Shown here: one piece after another, positions 54,024-62,420 of the stretch
Layout: each line of letters begins with the position of its first letter
Numbering within the stretch: position 1 is the first letter of the stretch
NCBI RefSeq assembly: GCF_013032445.1
Contig: NZ_WQCA01000009.1
Coordinates: 1 to 64,000, forward strand
Length of the DNA stretch: 64,000 nucleotides
DNA from: Ruegeria arenilitoris
GTDB lineage: Bacteria > Pseudomonadota > Alphaproteobacteria > Rhodobacterales > Rhodobacteraceae
Direction of reading: 5' to 3'
Notes under the pieces: model-generated
The model's input: the letters and a program-made list of their open reading frames with translations, nothing else
What the model was told of the DNA's origin: nothing
Database searches by the model: none
Translations under genes and position numbers: made by a program

Positions 54024-54863
54024 TCAGACCGGGCCGGGGTAGGTGAACAAGGCCAGATGCAGGGCGTTAAAGCCGAAATGCATCAGAACCGGAACCCAAA
54101 GCCGTCCGGTCGCGAAGTAGCCCAGCCCACAGGCTGCCCCGAGGATTGATGCGAAGACCACCAGCGCTGGGCCTCCACCCGCGTGGGCCAGACCGAATAA
54201 CAGGCTGGCCGCAACGATCCCGATGGTGGTCCCTGTTTTCGAGATGAACACCGATTGCAGGTAGCCGCGAAAAAAGGCCTCTTCGGTCAGGCAGGTCAGA
54301 AACAGGTTCGACAGCGCGAAGATCAGCCACCACGAGGGCAGGCCAATCTCGGGCCGCACCGCGCCGGTGGTGAGCCCCAGCAGGAACAGCGTGGGCAGCA
54401 GCATCAGGCCAACCACCAGTGGCGCAGCTTTGGTTGGTTTGACGTTTTGGATCATTCCGGGCCAGGCCAACAGGACGGCAAACAAAACCAGCGGTTTGTC
54501 CAGGTTCAGATACATGGTGAAGTCTGTGCTACCCGGCCCGGCATGCACCTGATCCAGCACCAGCAGGTTGTGAAACCCCGGAACCAAATGCGACGCCAGT
54601 GCGATACACCACAGTATCAGTGCCAGATGCCCGGCCAAAGCCATAGGCCCGGACAGGCGGCGCAGCCCCGCCGCGCCAAGCAACCCAAGGCCCACAATTC
54701 CAATCGCCAGCGGTGCGACGAGTCCAAGCGCCAGCGCTATGCAGCCGAGCATGGCCAGCAAGTTCAGGCCCAGCCCCTGACGACCTGACACAGCGCTTGT
54801 TTGCGCGGCAATCAAGATGAACCAGGGCCAAATAACGGGCAGAAGGGACAGGAAATGCGTCAC
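54024..54863 (-). CDS. CPBP-family intramembrane metalloprotease
   Basis: 279 residues with about eight membrane segments. The ABI/CAAX protease motifs are complete: TEEAFFRGYLQ (EExxxR), FGLAHAGGG (FxxxH) and LMHFGFNALHL (HxxxN). Probably degrades or processes membrane peptides. It is convergent with the Lrp-type gene (3 bp apart). The 230 bp to its right hold only the divergent promoters shared with ppk2. Confidence 0.9.
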   Translation of the reverse strand: MTHFLSLLPVIWPWFILIAAQTSAVSGRQGLGLNLLAMLGCIALALGLVAPLAIGIVGLGLLGAAGLRRLSGPMALAGHLALILWCIALASHLVPGFHNLLVLDQVHAGPGSTDFTMYLNLDKPLVLFAVLLAWPGMIQNVKPTKAAPLVVGLMLLPTLFLLGLTTGAVRPEIGLPSWWLIFALSNLFLTCLTEEAFFRGYLQSVFISKTGTTIGIVAASLLFGLAHAGGGPALVVFASILGAACGLGYFATGRLWVPVLMHFGFNALHLALFTYPGPV

Positions 54864-55093
54864 GGTCGTCTCATACTTTGACGGGTCATTTTTGCCGTTG
54901 GATTGTGCCCTGTGACAAGGGTGGAAACGGCAGCTTTATGCCAACCCGTTGGCAATGCGGCAATTCTGACGCTTGTATCCTACCGCTTGCGGGTTCAAAT
55001 AGGGGAGAGACCGAACACCCGCCTGCGTTGCATGTATCAGTGTCCGCAACGCCTTCTTGGCGGGAGTATCATCAATTTCTCTGATGACATCAG

Positions 55094-56065
55094 GTGGTTA
55101 CACGCGCCCTGTACGGTCCGGACCCGATAGATGATAAGGATGTGACCTTGGCTTACGAAAACGAAGACGCCCCCAAAGACTGGCTGGAAGCCGAGTTGGA
55201 AGACACGCTTGACGAAGATTTTGAGATTGAATTCAGCGAGCCCATGCTCTCGATGGAAATCCGCAAGATCTACAAGGACCAGCACCCCGATATGCTGGAT
55301 CGCAAGGTCTATTTCCGCAACCTGCTGCGCCTGCAGGCCGAACTGATCAAGGTCCAGGACTGGGTGCAGCACACCGGGGCCAAGGTCTGCATTCTGTTCG
55401 AAGGTCGCGACAGTGCAGGCAAAGGGGGCGTGATCAAACGCATCACTCAGCGCCTGAACCCGCGGGTGGCTCGCGTGGTCGCCTTGCCCGCGCCCAGCCG
55501 TCGTGAACAAAGCCAGTGGTATTTCCAGCGTTATGTCCCGCACCTGCCTGCGGCGGGCGAGATCGTTCTTTTTGACCGCTCCTGGTACAACCGCGCCGGG
55601 GTAGAACGGGTTATGGGATTTGCCAGCGACGATCAGGTCGAGCAGTTCTTTCAGGACGTTCCCGAATTCGAACGGATGCTGGTGCGGTCAGGGATTATCC
55701 TGCTGAAATACTGGTTCTCGATCACTGACGAAGAACAGCAGTTGCGATTCCTTATGCGCATCCATGACCCGATGAAACAGTGGAAACTGTCGCCGATGGA
55801 TCTGGAATCCCGCATCCGCTGGGAGGCCTACACCAAGGCTAAGGAAGACATGCTCTTCCGCACCAACATCCCCGAAGCGCCGTGGTACATTGTCGAAGGC
55901 AATGACAAGAAACGCGAACGCCTGAATTGTATCGAGCACCTTCTGACCAAGATTCCCTACACGGATGTGCCGCAGGAAAAGGTCAATCTGCCAGACAGGC
56001 GCTATAACCCGGAATACGAACGGCGCGTTCTGCCGGATGAGCTGCACGTGCCCAAAATCTATTAA
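55094..56065 (+). CDS. ppk2: Polyphosphate kinase 2
   Basis: 323 residues if the GTG at 55094 is used; a GTG at 55142 is an alternative and neither has a strong ribosome-binding site. It transfers phosphate between polyphosphate and nucleotides. Walker A FEGRDSAGKGGVIKR, the lid Arg-rich segment PAPSRREQSQWYFQRY and Walker B IVLFDRSWYNRAGVE are complete, and the acidic N-terminus is typical of class I PPK2. A terminator follows. Confidence 0.94.
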   Translation: MVTRALYGPDPIDDKDVTLAYENEDAPKDWLEAELEDTLDEDFEIEFSEPMLSMEIRKIYKDQHPDMLDRKVYFRNLLRLQAELIKVQDWVQHTGAKVCILFEGRDSAGKGGVIKRITQRLNPRVARVVALPAPSRREQSQWYFQRYVPHLPAAGEIVLFDRSWYNRAGVERVMGFASDDQVEQFFQDVPEFERMLVRSGIILLKYWFSITDEEQQLRFLMRIHDPMKQWKLSPMDLESRIRWEAYTKAKEDMLFRTNIPEAPWYIVEGNDKKRERLNCIEHLLTKIPYTDVPQEKVNLPDRRYNPEYERRVLPDELHVPKIY

Positions 56066-56086
56066 CTTGATCCCAAAGGGTAAAAA

Positions 56087-56111
56087 ACAACCCGCCGTTC
56101 TGGCGGGTTGT
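56087..56111 (+). terminator. Terminator of ppk2
   Basis: ACAACCCGCC-GTTCT-GGCGGGTTGT, a 10-bp perfect stem, followed by CTATTTGG. It may also serve the converging CAP gene. Confidence 0.75.
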
Positions 56112-56142
56112 CTATTTGGGCGTCACAGCGCTCTGTCATAAT

Positions 56143-57381
56143 TCAGATTATGAAATAGTCATCGTCCAGGCTGCTGAGACTGAAACCTTCGAGCCGCAAG
56201 GTGTTTCCTTCCCCGTCATCGATGAGAACGTCCGAACCTGATTGTTGAGCGTGATTTGCTTTCAGATCGCGGAAGCTGGTGATCGAATCCATGGACCGAA
56301 TGTCGACGGTGTCCTTTTTGCCTAGGTCGGTGATGCGGTCATTTCCGGAGGTGTAGATAAACTTGTCCGCGCCGCCGCCGCCGGTCATGACATCGTCCCC
56401 GGCTCCTCCATTCAGCTTGTCCTTGCCACCACCGCCGCGCAGATTGTCGTCGCCATTACCTCCGTACAGTTTGTCTTTACCGCCGCCCCCGTTCAAATAG
56501 TCTTCGCCGTTGCCACCATAAAGTTTGTCCTTTTTGCCACCGCCATACAGTCTGTCGTTGCCGTCCTGACCGTACAGCTTGTCTTTACCGCCGCCGCCTT
56601 TGGCGTAGTCATCTCCGGTACCAGCGTAAATTCTGTCGTTACCCGAACGTCCGTCCAGCTTGTCGTCGCCTTCACCACCGTAGAGTTTGTTGCCCTTTGA
56701 CGAGCCCACCAGAATATCGTCGCCATCCTCGCCGTAGAGTTTTTTACCCTTTTTGAGAACCAGCCAGTCATCTCCATCGGTGCCTTTCTTGTTACCAGAA
56801 ACGACTTTTCTGACCGGATCAGACGCAGTGTCCTCGGAGTCGGCAGTGTTGCTTGGCGTGGTGTCGGCGGCGGGGGATGCGCTCGGGGCAGATGGAGTGC
56901 CTGATCCGCTTGATGGCCCGCCGGTATCCAATTGAACGGGCGCTGTTGTTCGGGCAAAATTCTGGGTTACCATTATGGCACTGTAGCCGTCGAATTCGCC
57001 GGTTTCGATTCCAATGCCAATCACCGTGACATTGGGATCAAGGATATTGTCACGGTGCCCGCGGCTGTTCATCAGGCCGGTGTGCAAGTCGACCACGTCA
57101 TCCGCCAGTCCCGACGCGCCACGTACGCTCTGCCATGCGATGTTCTCAGCGGATTGCCAGTCACCGGAAAAATTGAAACCTGCGTCCCGCATCCGCTGAG
57201 TCGCACTGGAACCACCAACTCCGGTATGGCTGAACGTATCGGTGTTCAGCATCCAACGGCTGTGATCCTCGGCGGCATCGTTCAAGCGAAGCTCCAGTCG
57301 AACCGGCTGCAAGCCGTTCTTTGCGCGTTCACTATTTACCAGCGCGAGCATCTGACGTTCGAGGGTACTTGCAGTGGACAA
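56143..57381 (-). CDS. CAP-domain protein with Lys-rich RTX repeats
   Basis: 412 residues from the TTG at 57381, six bases after GGAGG; the paralogue to the right has ATG at the same place. Residues about 1-145 are a CAP/SCP domain (AEDHSRWMLNTDTFSHTG, SRGHRDNILDPN). After a Ser/Ala/Pro linker, some 140 residues of RTX nonapeptides bind calcium; alternate turns read GGGGKDKLYGG with Lys instead of the usual Asn/Asp. The end (GFSLSSLDDDYFII) is a type I secretion-like signal, and there is no Sec signal. Exported protein of unknown target. Confidence 0.85.
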   Translation of the reverse strand: MSTASTLERQMLALVNSERAKNGLQPVRLELRLNDAAEDHSRWMLNTDTFSHTGVGGSSATQRMRDAGFNFSGDWQSAENIAWQSVRGASGLADDVVDLHTGLMNSRGHRDNILDPNVTVIGIGIETGEFDGYSAIMVTQNFARTTAPVQLDTGGPSSGSGTPSAPSASPAADTTPSNTADSEDTASDPVRKVVSGNKKGTDGDDWLVLKKGKKLYGEDGDDILVGSSKGNKLYGGEGDDKLDGRSGNDRIYAGTGDDYAKGGGGKDKLYGQDGNDRLYGGGKKDKLYGGNGEDYLNGGGGKDKLYGGNGDDNLRGGGGKDKLNGGAGDDVMTGGGGADKFIYTSGNDRITDLGKKDTVDIRSMDSITSFRDLKANHAQQSGSDVLIDDGEGNTLRLEGFSLSSLDDDYFII

Positions 57382-57599
57382 AATTCTGCCTCCGGTGGTT
57401 TGTTTTGTTTTGTCCGGGACATTAGTGGCGAGATTTTGGCGACAGAAGGACACAATTTCGCCCGGCTCGAAGATTGGCGAAGATCCACCGCAGGCTGATG
57501 TCGCATGTGCGGAAATCTGCGCATTCGGGGTGAAACCCCAAATCAGATCGATGATTAAAGTTGCGTTTGGAGCTTAAATAGGCACCTTCCCCCAGTGGG

Positions 57600-57690
57600 C
57601 TGGGCCTCGGGGGGTCGTAAATTGGTGACATCCTAACTGGGCAAGCGAGTTCTTAGACTTGACCTTCGCACTGGGCGTTCTTGTGCGCCA
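57600..57690 (-). pseudogene. Relic of the 3' end of rpsU and its terminator
   Basis: The reverse strand encodes LAHKNAQCEGQV and a stop at 57653-57655. This aligns with the true S21 C-terminus [12 protein letters not shown] and stop at 59283-59285. The downstream bases, including the GGGCCTCGGGGG hairpin arm, also align with the rpsU terminator over about 90 bp at roughly 75-80% identity. The rest of rpsU is absent. It separates the two CAP-domain paralogues and marks a duplication junction. Confidence 0.7.
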
Positions 57691-57731
57691 GAGCGGGGCA
57701 CTGTGAAGGCACCCCGCGCACGCTTATGGAC

Positions 57732-58988
57732 TTAGACGAAGTCCACCATGCATACAGCGTCGAAGGACGCGAAGCTGAAGAAATCGTCCTGCATGTCCGA
57801 ACCCTTGTCCGCTGAAGCTTCTGGTTCGACCGGGGATTCGTCACACTTTCCCCAGTTCCACGAATAGTCGTATTCGACCGCAGCTGTTTCGATCACCGGA
57901 GAAGCGTTTAGTCTGAAATCGTCGATCCGAGCCAGCAAGTCACTCACGAAGTCTTCAATCTCGGCAAGGAACTCCTCTACGTCGAAACAGGCTCCGGACG
58001 CAGTGTCGGTTTCGGGCGTTTCGGCTTCCGGTTCCTCGGTCTCGGTGACGTCGGTTTCGGGCGTTTCGGCTAGCGGTTCCTCGGTCTCGGTGACGTCGGT
58101 TTCGGGCGTCTCGGCTACCGGTTCCTCGGTCTCGGTGACGTCGGTTTCGGGTGTTTCGGCTACCGGTTCCTCGGTCTCGGTGACGTCGGTTTCGGGCGTT
58201 TCGGCTAGCGGTTCCTCGGTCTCGGTGACGTCGGTTTCGGGCGTTTCGGCTTCCGGTTCCTCGGTCTCGGTGACGTCGGTTTCGGGCGTTTCGGCTAGCG
58301 GTTCCTCGGTCTCGGTGACGTCAGTTTCGGGCGTTTCGGCTACCGGTTCCTCGGTCTCGGTGACGTCGGTTTCGGGTGTTTCGGCTACCGGTTCTTCGGT
58401 TTCGGTGACGTCGGTTTCGGGCGCTTCTACTGCCGGTTCTTCGGTATCAGTAACGTCGGCTTCGGGCGCTTCCGCCACAGGCTGTTCAGGTTCAACGACC
58501 TCTTCCGCTGGCGGTACCGGTGTTACCCCATCGTCCAGCACTACTGTTCCATCCGTGGTGGCAAAGTTCTGGGTTACCATGACGGCGTCCCAACCGTTGT
58601 AGTCACCTTCCTCGATGCCGATACCAATATATTCGTAATCAGGGTTCAGGATATTGGCGCGGTGGCCCGGGCTGTCCATCAGGCTCTGGTGCAGTTGCTC
58701 GACATCATCGCTGATACCTGATGCGCCACGTTCCGATTGCCATGCGATGTTTTCACCGGACCGCCAACTGCCGGAAAAGTCGAAACCAGCGTCCCGCATG
58801 CGCTCGGTCGCGCTGGAACCGTTCGATCCGGTGTGGCTGAATGTGTCCGTGTTCAGCATCCAGGTGCTGTGATCTTCGGCCGAATCGTTCAGACGGGTTT
58901 CCAGTTGCAGCGGGTTCAGACCGCGGGATGTGCGTTCTTCGTTGATCAACGCCAACATTTCTTGCTCGAATGTACTTGCAGTCGACAT
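57732..58988 (-). CDS. CAP-domain protein with acidic tandem repeats
   Basis: 418 residues, ATG with GGAGG four bases upstream. A CAP domain (about 1-145; AEDHSTWMLNTDTFSHTG, SPGHRANILNPD) is closely related to its neighbour. A Pro/Glu/Thr region (about 173-328) has ten 15-residue repeats of the form ETPETDVTETEEPVA. The unrelated C-terminal 90 residues contain two Cys and end VCMVDFV. No Sec signal peptide; export by a type I system like its RTX paralogue is likely. The repeat region is highly acidic and extended, perhaps a spacer or cation-binding tail. Confidence 0.85.
   Translation of the reverse strand: MSTASTFEQEMLALINEERTSRGLNPLQLETRLNDSAEDHSTWMLNTDTFSHTGSNGSSATERMRDAGFDFSGSWRSGENIAWQSERGASGISDDVEQLHQSLMDSPGHRANILNPDYEYIGIGIEEGDYNGWDAVMVTQNFATTDGTVVLDDGVTPVPPAEEVVEPEQPVAEAPEADVTDTEEPAVEAPETDVTETEEPVAETPETDVTETEEPVAETPETDVTETEEPLAETPETDVTETEEPEAETPETDVTETEEPLAETPETDVTETEEPVAETPETDVTETEEPVAETPETDVTETEEPLAETPETDVTETEEPEAETPETDTASGACFDVEEFLAEIEDFVSDLLARIDDFRLNASPVIETAAVEYDYSWNWGKCDESPVEPEASADKGSDMQDDFFSFASFDAVCMVDFV
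58005..58472. repeat. 45-bp tandem repeats, ten units
   Basis: Ten units of 45 bp plus a partial unit, coding for 15 residues each. The unit-ending dipeptides run AV, VA, VA, LA, EA, LA, VA, VA, LA, EA, so a five-unit (225-bp) block appears to be duplicated inside the array. Confidence 0.9.
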
Positions 58989-59220
58989 GGTTGCCTCCAG
59001 TTAAAGTGGTCGTCTGTGCAGACGAGGCCACTTACAGGGGGCATCGGATGGACTGACAGGGGGGGCGTGCATTTAGGCAAAATCTGGCAAGTCTGTGCTG
59101 CCGACACGAGATTCGCTGCGCTGCACTATGCCGGTCAAAACGTACCACGCCGAGTCTGGCAATTTACCGCTTAATTCGGTGGCTCATTTGGCGACTTGCA
59201 ACCGGTGGTTGAAGCGACAA

Positions 59221-59244
59221 ACCCCCGGGCAGGGCCTCGGGGGT
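59221..59244 (-). terminator. Terminator of rpsU
   Basis: ACCCCCG / CGGGGGT stem, about 40 bp after the rpsU stop, followed on the reverse strand by TTTGTCG. A degenerate copy accompanies the rpsU relic near 57590-57620. Confidence 0.65.
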
Positions 59245-59282
59245 CGTCAAATAGTGTCATCCAAAGCTGGACGAGCGAGATC

Positions 59283-59489
59283 TTAGAGCAGACCTTCGCG
59301 CTGGGCTTTCTTGCGTGCCAGTTTACGGGCACGGCGGATCGCTTCAGCTTTCTCGCGCGCTTTTTTCTCGGACGGTTTCTCGAAATGTTGCTTAAGCTTC
59401 ATTTCACGGAACACGCCTTCGCGCTGCAGCTTTTTCTTCAGGGCACGAAGCGCCTGATCGACGTTATTGTCGCGAACACTAACCTGCAT
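59283..59489 (-). CDS. rpsU: 30S ribosomal protein S21
   Basis: 68 residues. [20 protein letters not shown] at the N-terminus and the basic tail with KARKKA-like repeats are typical of S21, which binds near the 3' end of 16S rRNA and helps initiation. Intact; a relic of its end lies about 1.6 kb downstream. The 294 bp between it and the CAP-domain gene holds the CAP promoter and the rpsU terminator, nothing else seen. Confidence 0.95.
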   Translation of the reverse strand: MQVSVRDNNVDQALRALKKKLQREGVFREMKLKQHFEKPSEKKAREKAEAIRRARKLARKKAQREGLL

Positions 59490-59600
59490 GTGGTTGTCAC
59501 CACCTTTCTAGATAGAGTTGCAAGGAAATTGCAGGAGTTGGCCGTATAGCAAAGCCGGTCTATCTTGTCTAGTACTGGCCCCGAGAACCGGAGAACCGCC

Positions 59601-60293
59601 ATGACTGTCACCTATGAAGATGCAAAACAACAGCTTTTGGACGCGATTCTGATCCATGTGCCGTTTGATGGTTGGTCCGAAGCCAGCTTTCGCGCCGCGA
59701 TCACCGATTGCGACCTGGATGACGGTTTGGCGCGGGCAATCTGCCCCCGCGGCGCGGTCGATCTGGCACTGGCGTTTCACGCGCGCGGGGATGCGGCCAT
59801 GGTGGAACGCCTAAATTCCACCGATCTGAGTGAGCTGAAGTTCCGCGAACGTGTGGCGACCGCCGTTCGGTTCCGGCTTGAGGCGGTATCGGATAAGGAA
59901 CTGGTGCGCCGGGGTATGACACTGTTTTCTCTACCGACGCATGCGGCGGACGGGGCCAAGGCCCTGTGGCAGACCTGTGATCTGATCTGGGATACGCTGG
60001 GCGACACTTCGGAAGATGTGAACTGGTACACTAAGCGCGCGACGCTGTCGGGGGTGTATTCCTCGACCCTGTTGTTCTGGCTGGGTGATGATTCGCCCGA
60101 CCACGAAAAGACGTGGGCGTTTCTGGACCGCCGCATTGATAACGTCATGCAGTTCGAAAAGCTAAAGGCGCAGGTGAACGACAATCCGCTGTTCAAACCC
60201 TTCCTTGCGGTGCCGAACTGGTTCGCCAGTCAGGTGAAGCCGCCAATGAAAATGCGTGCCGATCTGCCCGGGATGCTGAACCCGCGCAAGTAA
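59601..60293 (+). CDS. COQ9-family protein
   Basis: 230 residues from the ATG at 59601. COQ9 domain features: LLDAILIHVPFDGWSEASF at the N-terminus (TetR-like fold) and the lipid-binding C-terminal helices (DVNWYTKRATLSGVYSSTLLFW and ENAR-like positions near FLDRRIDNVM). It assists ubiquinone synthesis by presenting lipid intermediates to the hydroxylase COQ7. Normal alphaproteobacterial length. The next gene, a quinone oxidoreductase, is 56 bp downstream on the same strand. Confidence 0.9.
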   Translation: MTVTYEDAKQQLLDAILIHVPFDGWSEASFRAAITDCDLDDGLARAICPRGAVDLALAFHARGDAAMVERLNSTDLSELKFRERVATAVRFRLEAVSDKELVRRGMTLFSLPTHAADGAKALWQTCDLIWDTLGDTSEDVNWYTKRATLSGVYSSTLLFWLGDDSPDHEKTWAFLDRRIDNVMQFEKLKAQVNDNPLFKPFLAVPNWFASQVKPPMKMRADLPGMLNPRK

Positions 60294-60349
60294 GCGTCTG
60301 GGCCTTCCGGTTTTTGCCTGCTAGGCATTGGGCAAAGGAGGATTTGCCC

Positions 60350-61336
60350 ATGACCCAGACGATGCGCGCCGTAGAAATCTCGCAGCCCGGCGGCCCGGAT
60401 GTTCTGCAACTGACCGAACGCCCGGTGCCCGAGCCCCAAAATGGCCAAGTAATCCTTAAAGTTGCCTACGCGGGCGTGAATCGCCCTGATGCGTTGCAGC
60501 GGGCCGGGGCCTATGACCCGCCTCCGGGTGCCAGCGATCTGCCGGGACTTGAGGCGTCGGGCGAAGTGGCTGCTGTAGGTAACGGTGTCGAGGGGCTATC
60601 GGTCGGTGATCAGGTCTGTGCCTTGTTGCCCGGTGGCGGATATGCCGAATACGTGGCCACGCCTGCTGCGCATTGTCTGCCGGTTCCGACCGGAATGGGC
60701 ATGAAAGAGGCCGCCTGCCTGCCCGAAACCTTCTTTACTGTATGGTCCAACGTCTTCATGCGCGGCGGGTTGAAAGCGGGCGAGCGGTTTCTGGTGCATG
60801 GCGGCTCCAGCGGCATCGGTACCACGGCGATCCAGCTGGCGCACACATTTGGGGCTCGGGTCTTTGCCACCGCCGGGTCGGATGAGAAATGCGAGGCCTG
60901 CGTCAAACTTGGCGCCGAGCGGGCGGTCAATTACCGGTATGAGGATTTCGTCGGCGTCATGCGCGCCGAAGGTGGCGCGAACCTGATCCTCGATATGGTG
61001 GGTGGCGACTATATTCCGCGCAACGTCAAAACGCTGGCTGAGGATGGCCGTCTGGTGCAGATCGCCTTTCTACAGGGCCCGAAGGTCGAACTGAACTTTG
61101 CCCTGATGATGGTCAAACGTCTGACTCTGACTGGCAGTACCCTGCGTCCGCAAAGCGATCTGGCCAAGGCGAAGATTGCTCAGGAACTGCGCGAGGCGGT
61201 CTGGCCGTTGCTGGAGGCCGGGAAGGTTGCCCCCGTCATGGACAGCGAGTTCGATCTGGCAGAGGCCTCAGCGGCACACGCGCGGATGGAAAGCTCGGGC
61301 CATATCGGCAAGATCGTCCTGAAAGTCGCGGGTTAA
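60350..61336 (+). CDS. NAD(P)H quinone oxidoreductase (PIG3-type MDR)
   Basis: 328 residues from the ATG at 60350, preceded by AAAGGAGG. GroES-like domain with VAYAGVNRPDALQRAG, then the NADPH loop VHGGSSGIGTTAIQLAH and the PIG3-like segment LIQ-type ending GHIGKIVLKV. No zinc-binding cysteines. It reduces quinones or enones with NADPH; the position after COQ9 may be coincidental. A second Qor-like gene lies 1.1 kb downstream. Confidence 0.88.
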   Translation: MTQTMRAVEISQPGGPDVLQLTERPVPEPQNGQVILKVAYAGVNRPDALQRAGAYDPPPGASDLPGLEASGEVAAVGNGVEGLSVGDQVCALLPGGGYAEYVATPAAHCLPVPTGMGMKEAACLPETFFTVWSNVFMRGGLKAGERFLVHGGSSGIGTTAIQLAHTFGARVFATAGSDEKCEACVKLGAERAVNYRYEDFVGVMRAEGGANLILDMVGGDYIPRNVKTLAEDGRLVQIAFLQGPKVELNFALMMVKRLTLTGSTLRPQSDLAKAKIAQELREAVWPLLEAGKVAPVMDSEFDLAEASAAHARMESSGHIGKIVLKVAG

Positions 61337-61343
61337 CCGGGCA

Positions 61344-61362
61344 GCGCGGGCTTGTCCCGCGC
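61344..61362. terminator. Hairpin between convergent genes
   Basis: GCGCGGG-CTTGT-CCCGCGC, a 7-bp perfect GC stem in the 34-bp gap between the quinone oxidoreductase and the DUF2189 gene. No T-run. Confidence 0.55.
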
Positions 61363-61370
61363 ACCGTTCG

Positions 61371-62228
61371 TCAGGCGACCGCGCGGCGATACAGGTGCCA
61401 CGTGGCATGACCCAGAACCGGCATCACCACGATCAGCCCCAACATCATCGGGATTGCGCCGATGACCAACAGGGCAGCGACGATGAAACCCCATGCCAGA
61501 ATCACGCCGGGATTGTGTCGCAGCACCCGGACCGAGGTCACGACCGCCACCGGCAGCCCCACCTTGCGGTCCAGCAGCAGCGGGAAACTGACCACGCTCA
61601 CGGCCAGCGCGACCAGAGCAAACAGGAACCCGACCGCATTGCCGAAGATGATCATCGTCCAGCCCGCGCCGGTGGTGAACACCTGCGTTACAAAGGCGCC
61701 GATGGAAGTAGGCAGGTCGGGGCCGAGCGTGTGGACATAGATGCTCTGCGCTACCATCAGCCAGATCAGCAGCCACATGACCAGATAGAAGCCCAGCATC
61801 AGGATCGCGCCGAAGGACGGTGACTGGAACACCCCGAACGCGTCCAGCCAGTGTACCTCGCCCCCCTGTTCGCGTTTGCGGCTGATTTCGTACAGGCCGA
61901 CGGCGGCAATCGGGCCAATCAGGGCAAATCCCAGGATCAGCGGTGCCAGTAGCGGCACCATGCTGCGGTTCAACCCGAACCCGAACATCAGCAACCCCGC
62001 GATGGGGTAGATCAGCACAATGAATATGGCATCGGCTCGTGTGTCCAGAAAATCGTTGTAGCCCGCCCGCAAACAGGCCCTCAGGTCCTGCATTGTCAGG
62101 GTTTGCACCTTAGGCAGGTGCCTTGTATCGGCGCTGCCGATACGGTTTACGCTTTCTGCAATATGATCGCCGGTCGCCCCGATGTTCCGGGCGGTCCAAC
62201 TGATCGGATTTCCAATTGTCTTGGCCAT
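61371..62228 (-). CDS. DUF2189-family membrane protein
   Basis: 285 residues from the ATG at 62228, six bases after GGAGGGG; an ATG two codons upstream is too close to it. About six membrane helices. DUF2189 features: DLRACLRAGYNDFLDTRADA, then GLYEISRKREQG and a WLDAFGVFQSPSFG cytoplasmic segment. Integral inner-membrane protein of unknown function; some relatives are annotated near cytochrome c oxidase genes, not seen here. Confidence 0.85.
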   Translation of the reverse strand: MAKTIGNPISWTARNIGATGDHIAESVNRIGSADTRHLPKVQTLTMQDLRACLRAGYNDFLDTRADAIFIVLIYPIAGLLMFGFGLNRSMVPLLAPLILGFALIGPIAAVGLYEISRKREQGGEVHWLDAFGVFQSPSFGAILMLGFYLVMWLLIWLMVAQSIYVHTLGPDLPTSIGAFVTQVFTTGAGWTMIIFGNAVGFLFALVALAVSVVSFPLLLDRKVGLPVAVVTSVRVLRHNPGVILAWGFIVAALLVIGAIPMMLGLIVVMPVLGHATWHLYRRAVA

Positions 62229-62420
62229 CGTCATCCCCTCCCTATGCGAGTCTGCGCAGCAGGGTGATTCCGGCTTTGGTTGCCCTTGGCCGGACCAGCC
62301 GGCAACGCCTGAGAACCAGTATAGCACATTTTTTCGCGTTGGAGTTGCGTGACGCGGAATCGTGCCGATTGCCCTTATTTTCAGGCGTGTTAGCTTGGGT
62401 TCAGGCAACAGGAGATCAAC

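Noticed and set aside
58005..58472. CRISPR-like array
   Set aside because: Units are contiguous 45-bp copies without unique spacers, lie inside a coding frame, and no cas genes are nearby.
58003..58602. 199-residue plus-strand frame of VSGVSASGSSVSVTS repeats
   Set aside because: It is the antisense reading of the 45-bp repeats in the CAP gene, without a ribosome-binding site. The CAP frame has the recognised domain.
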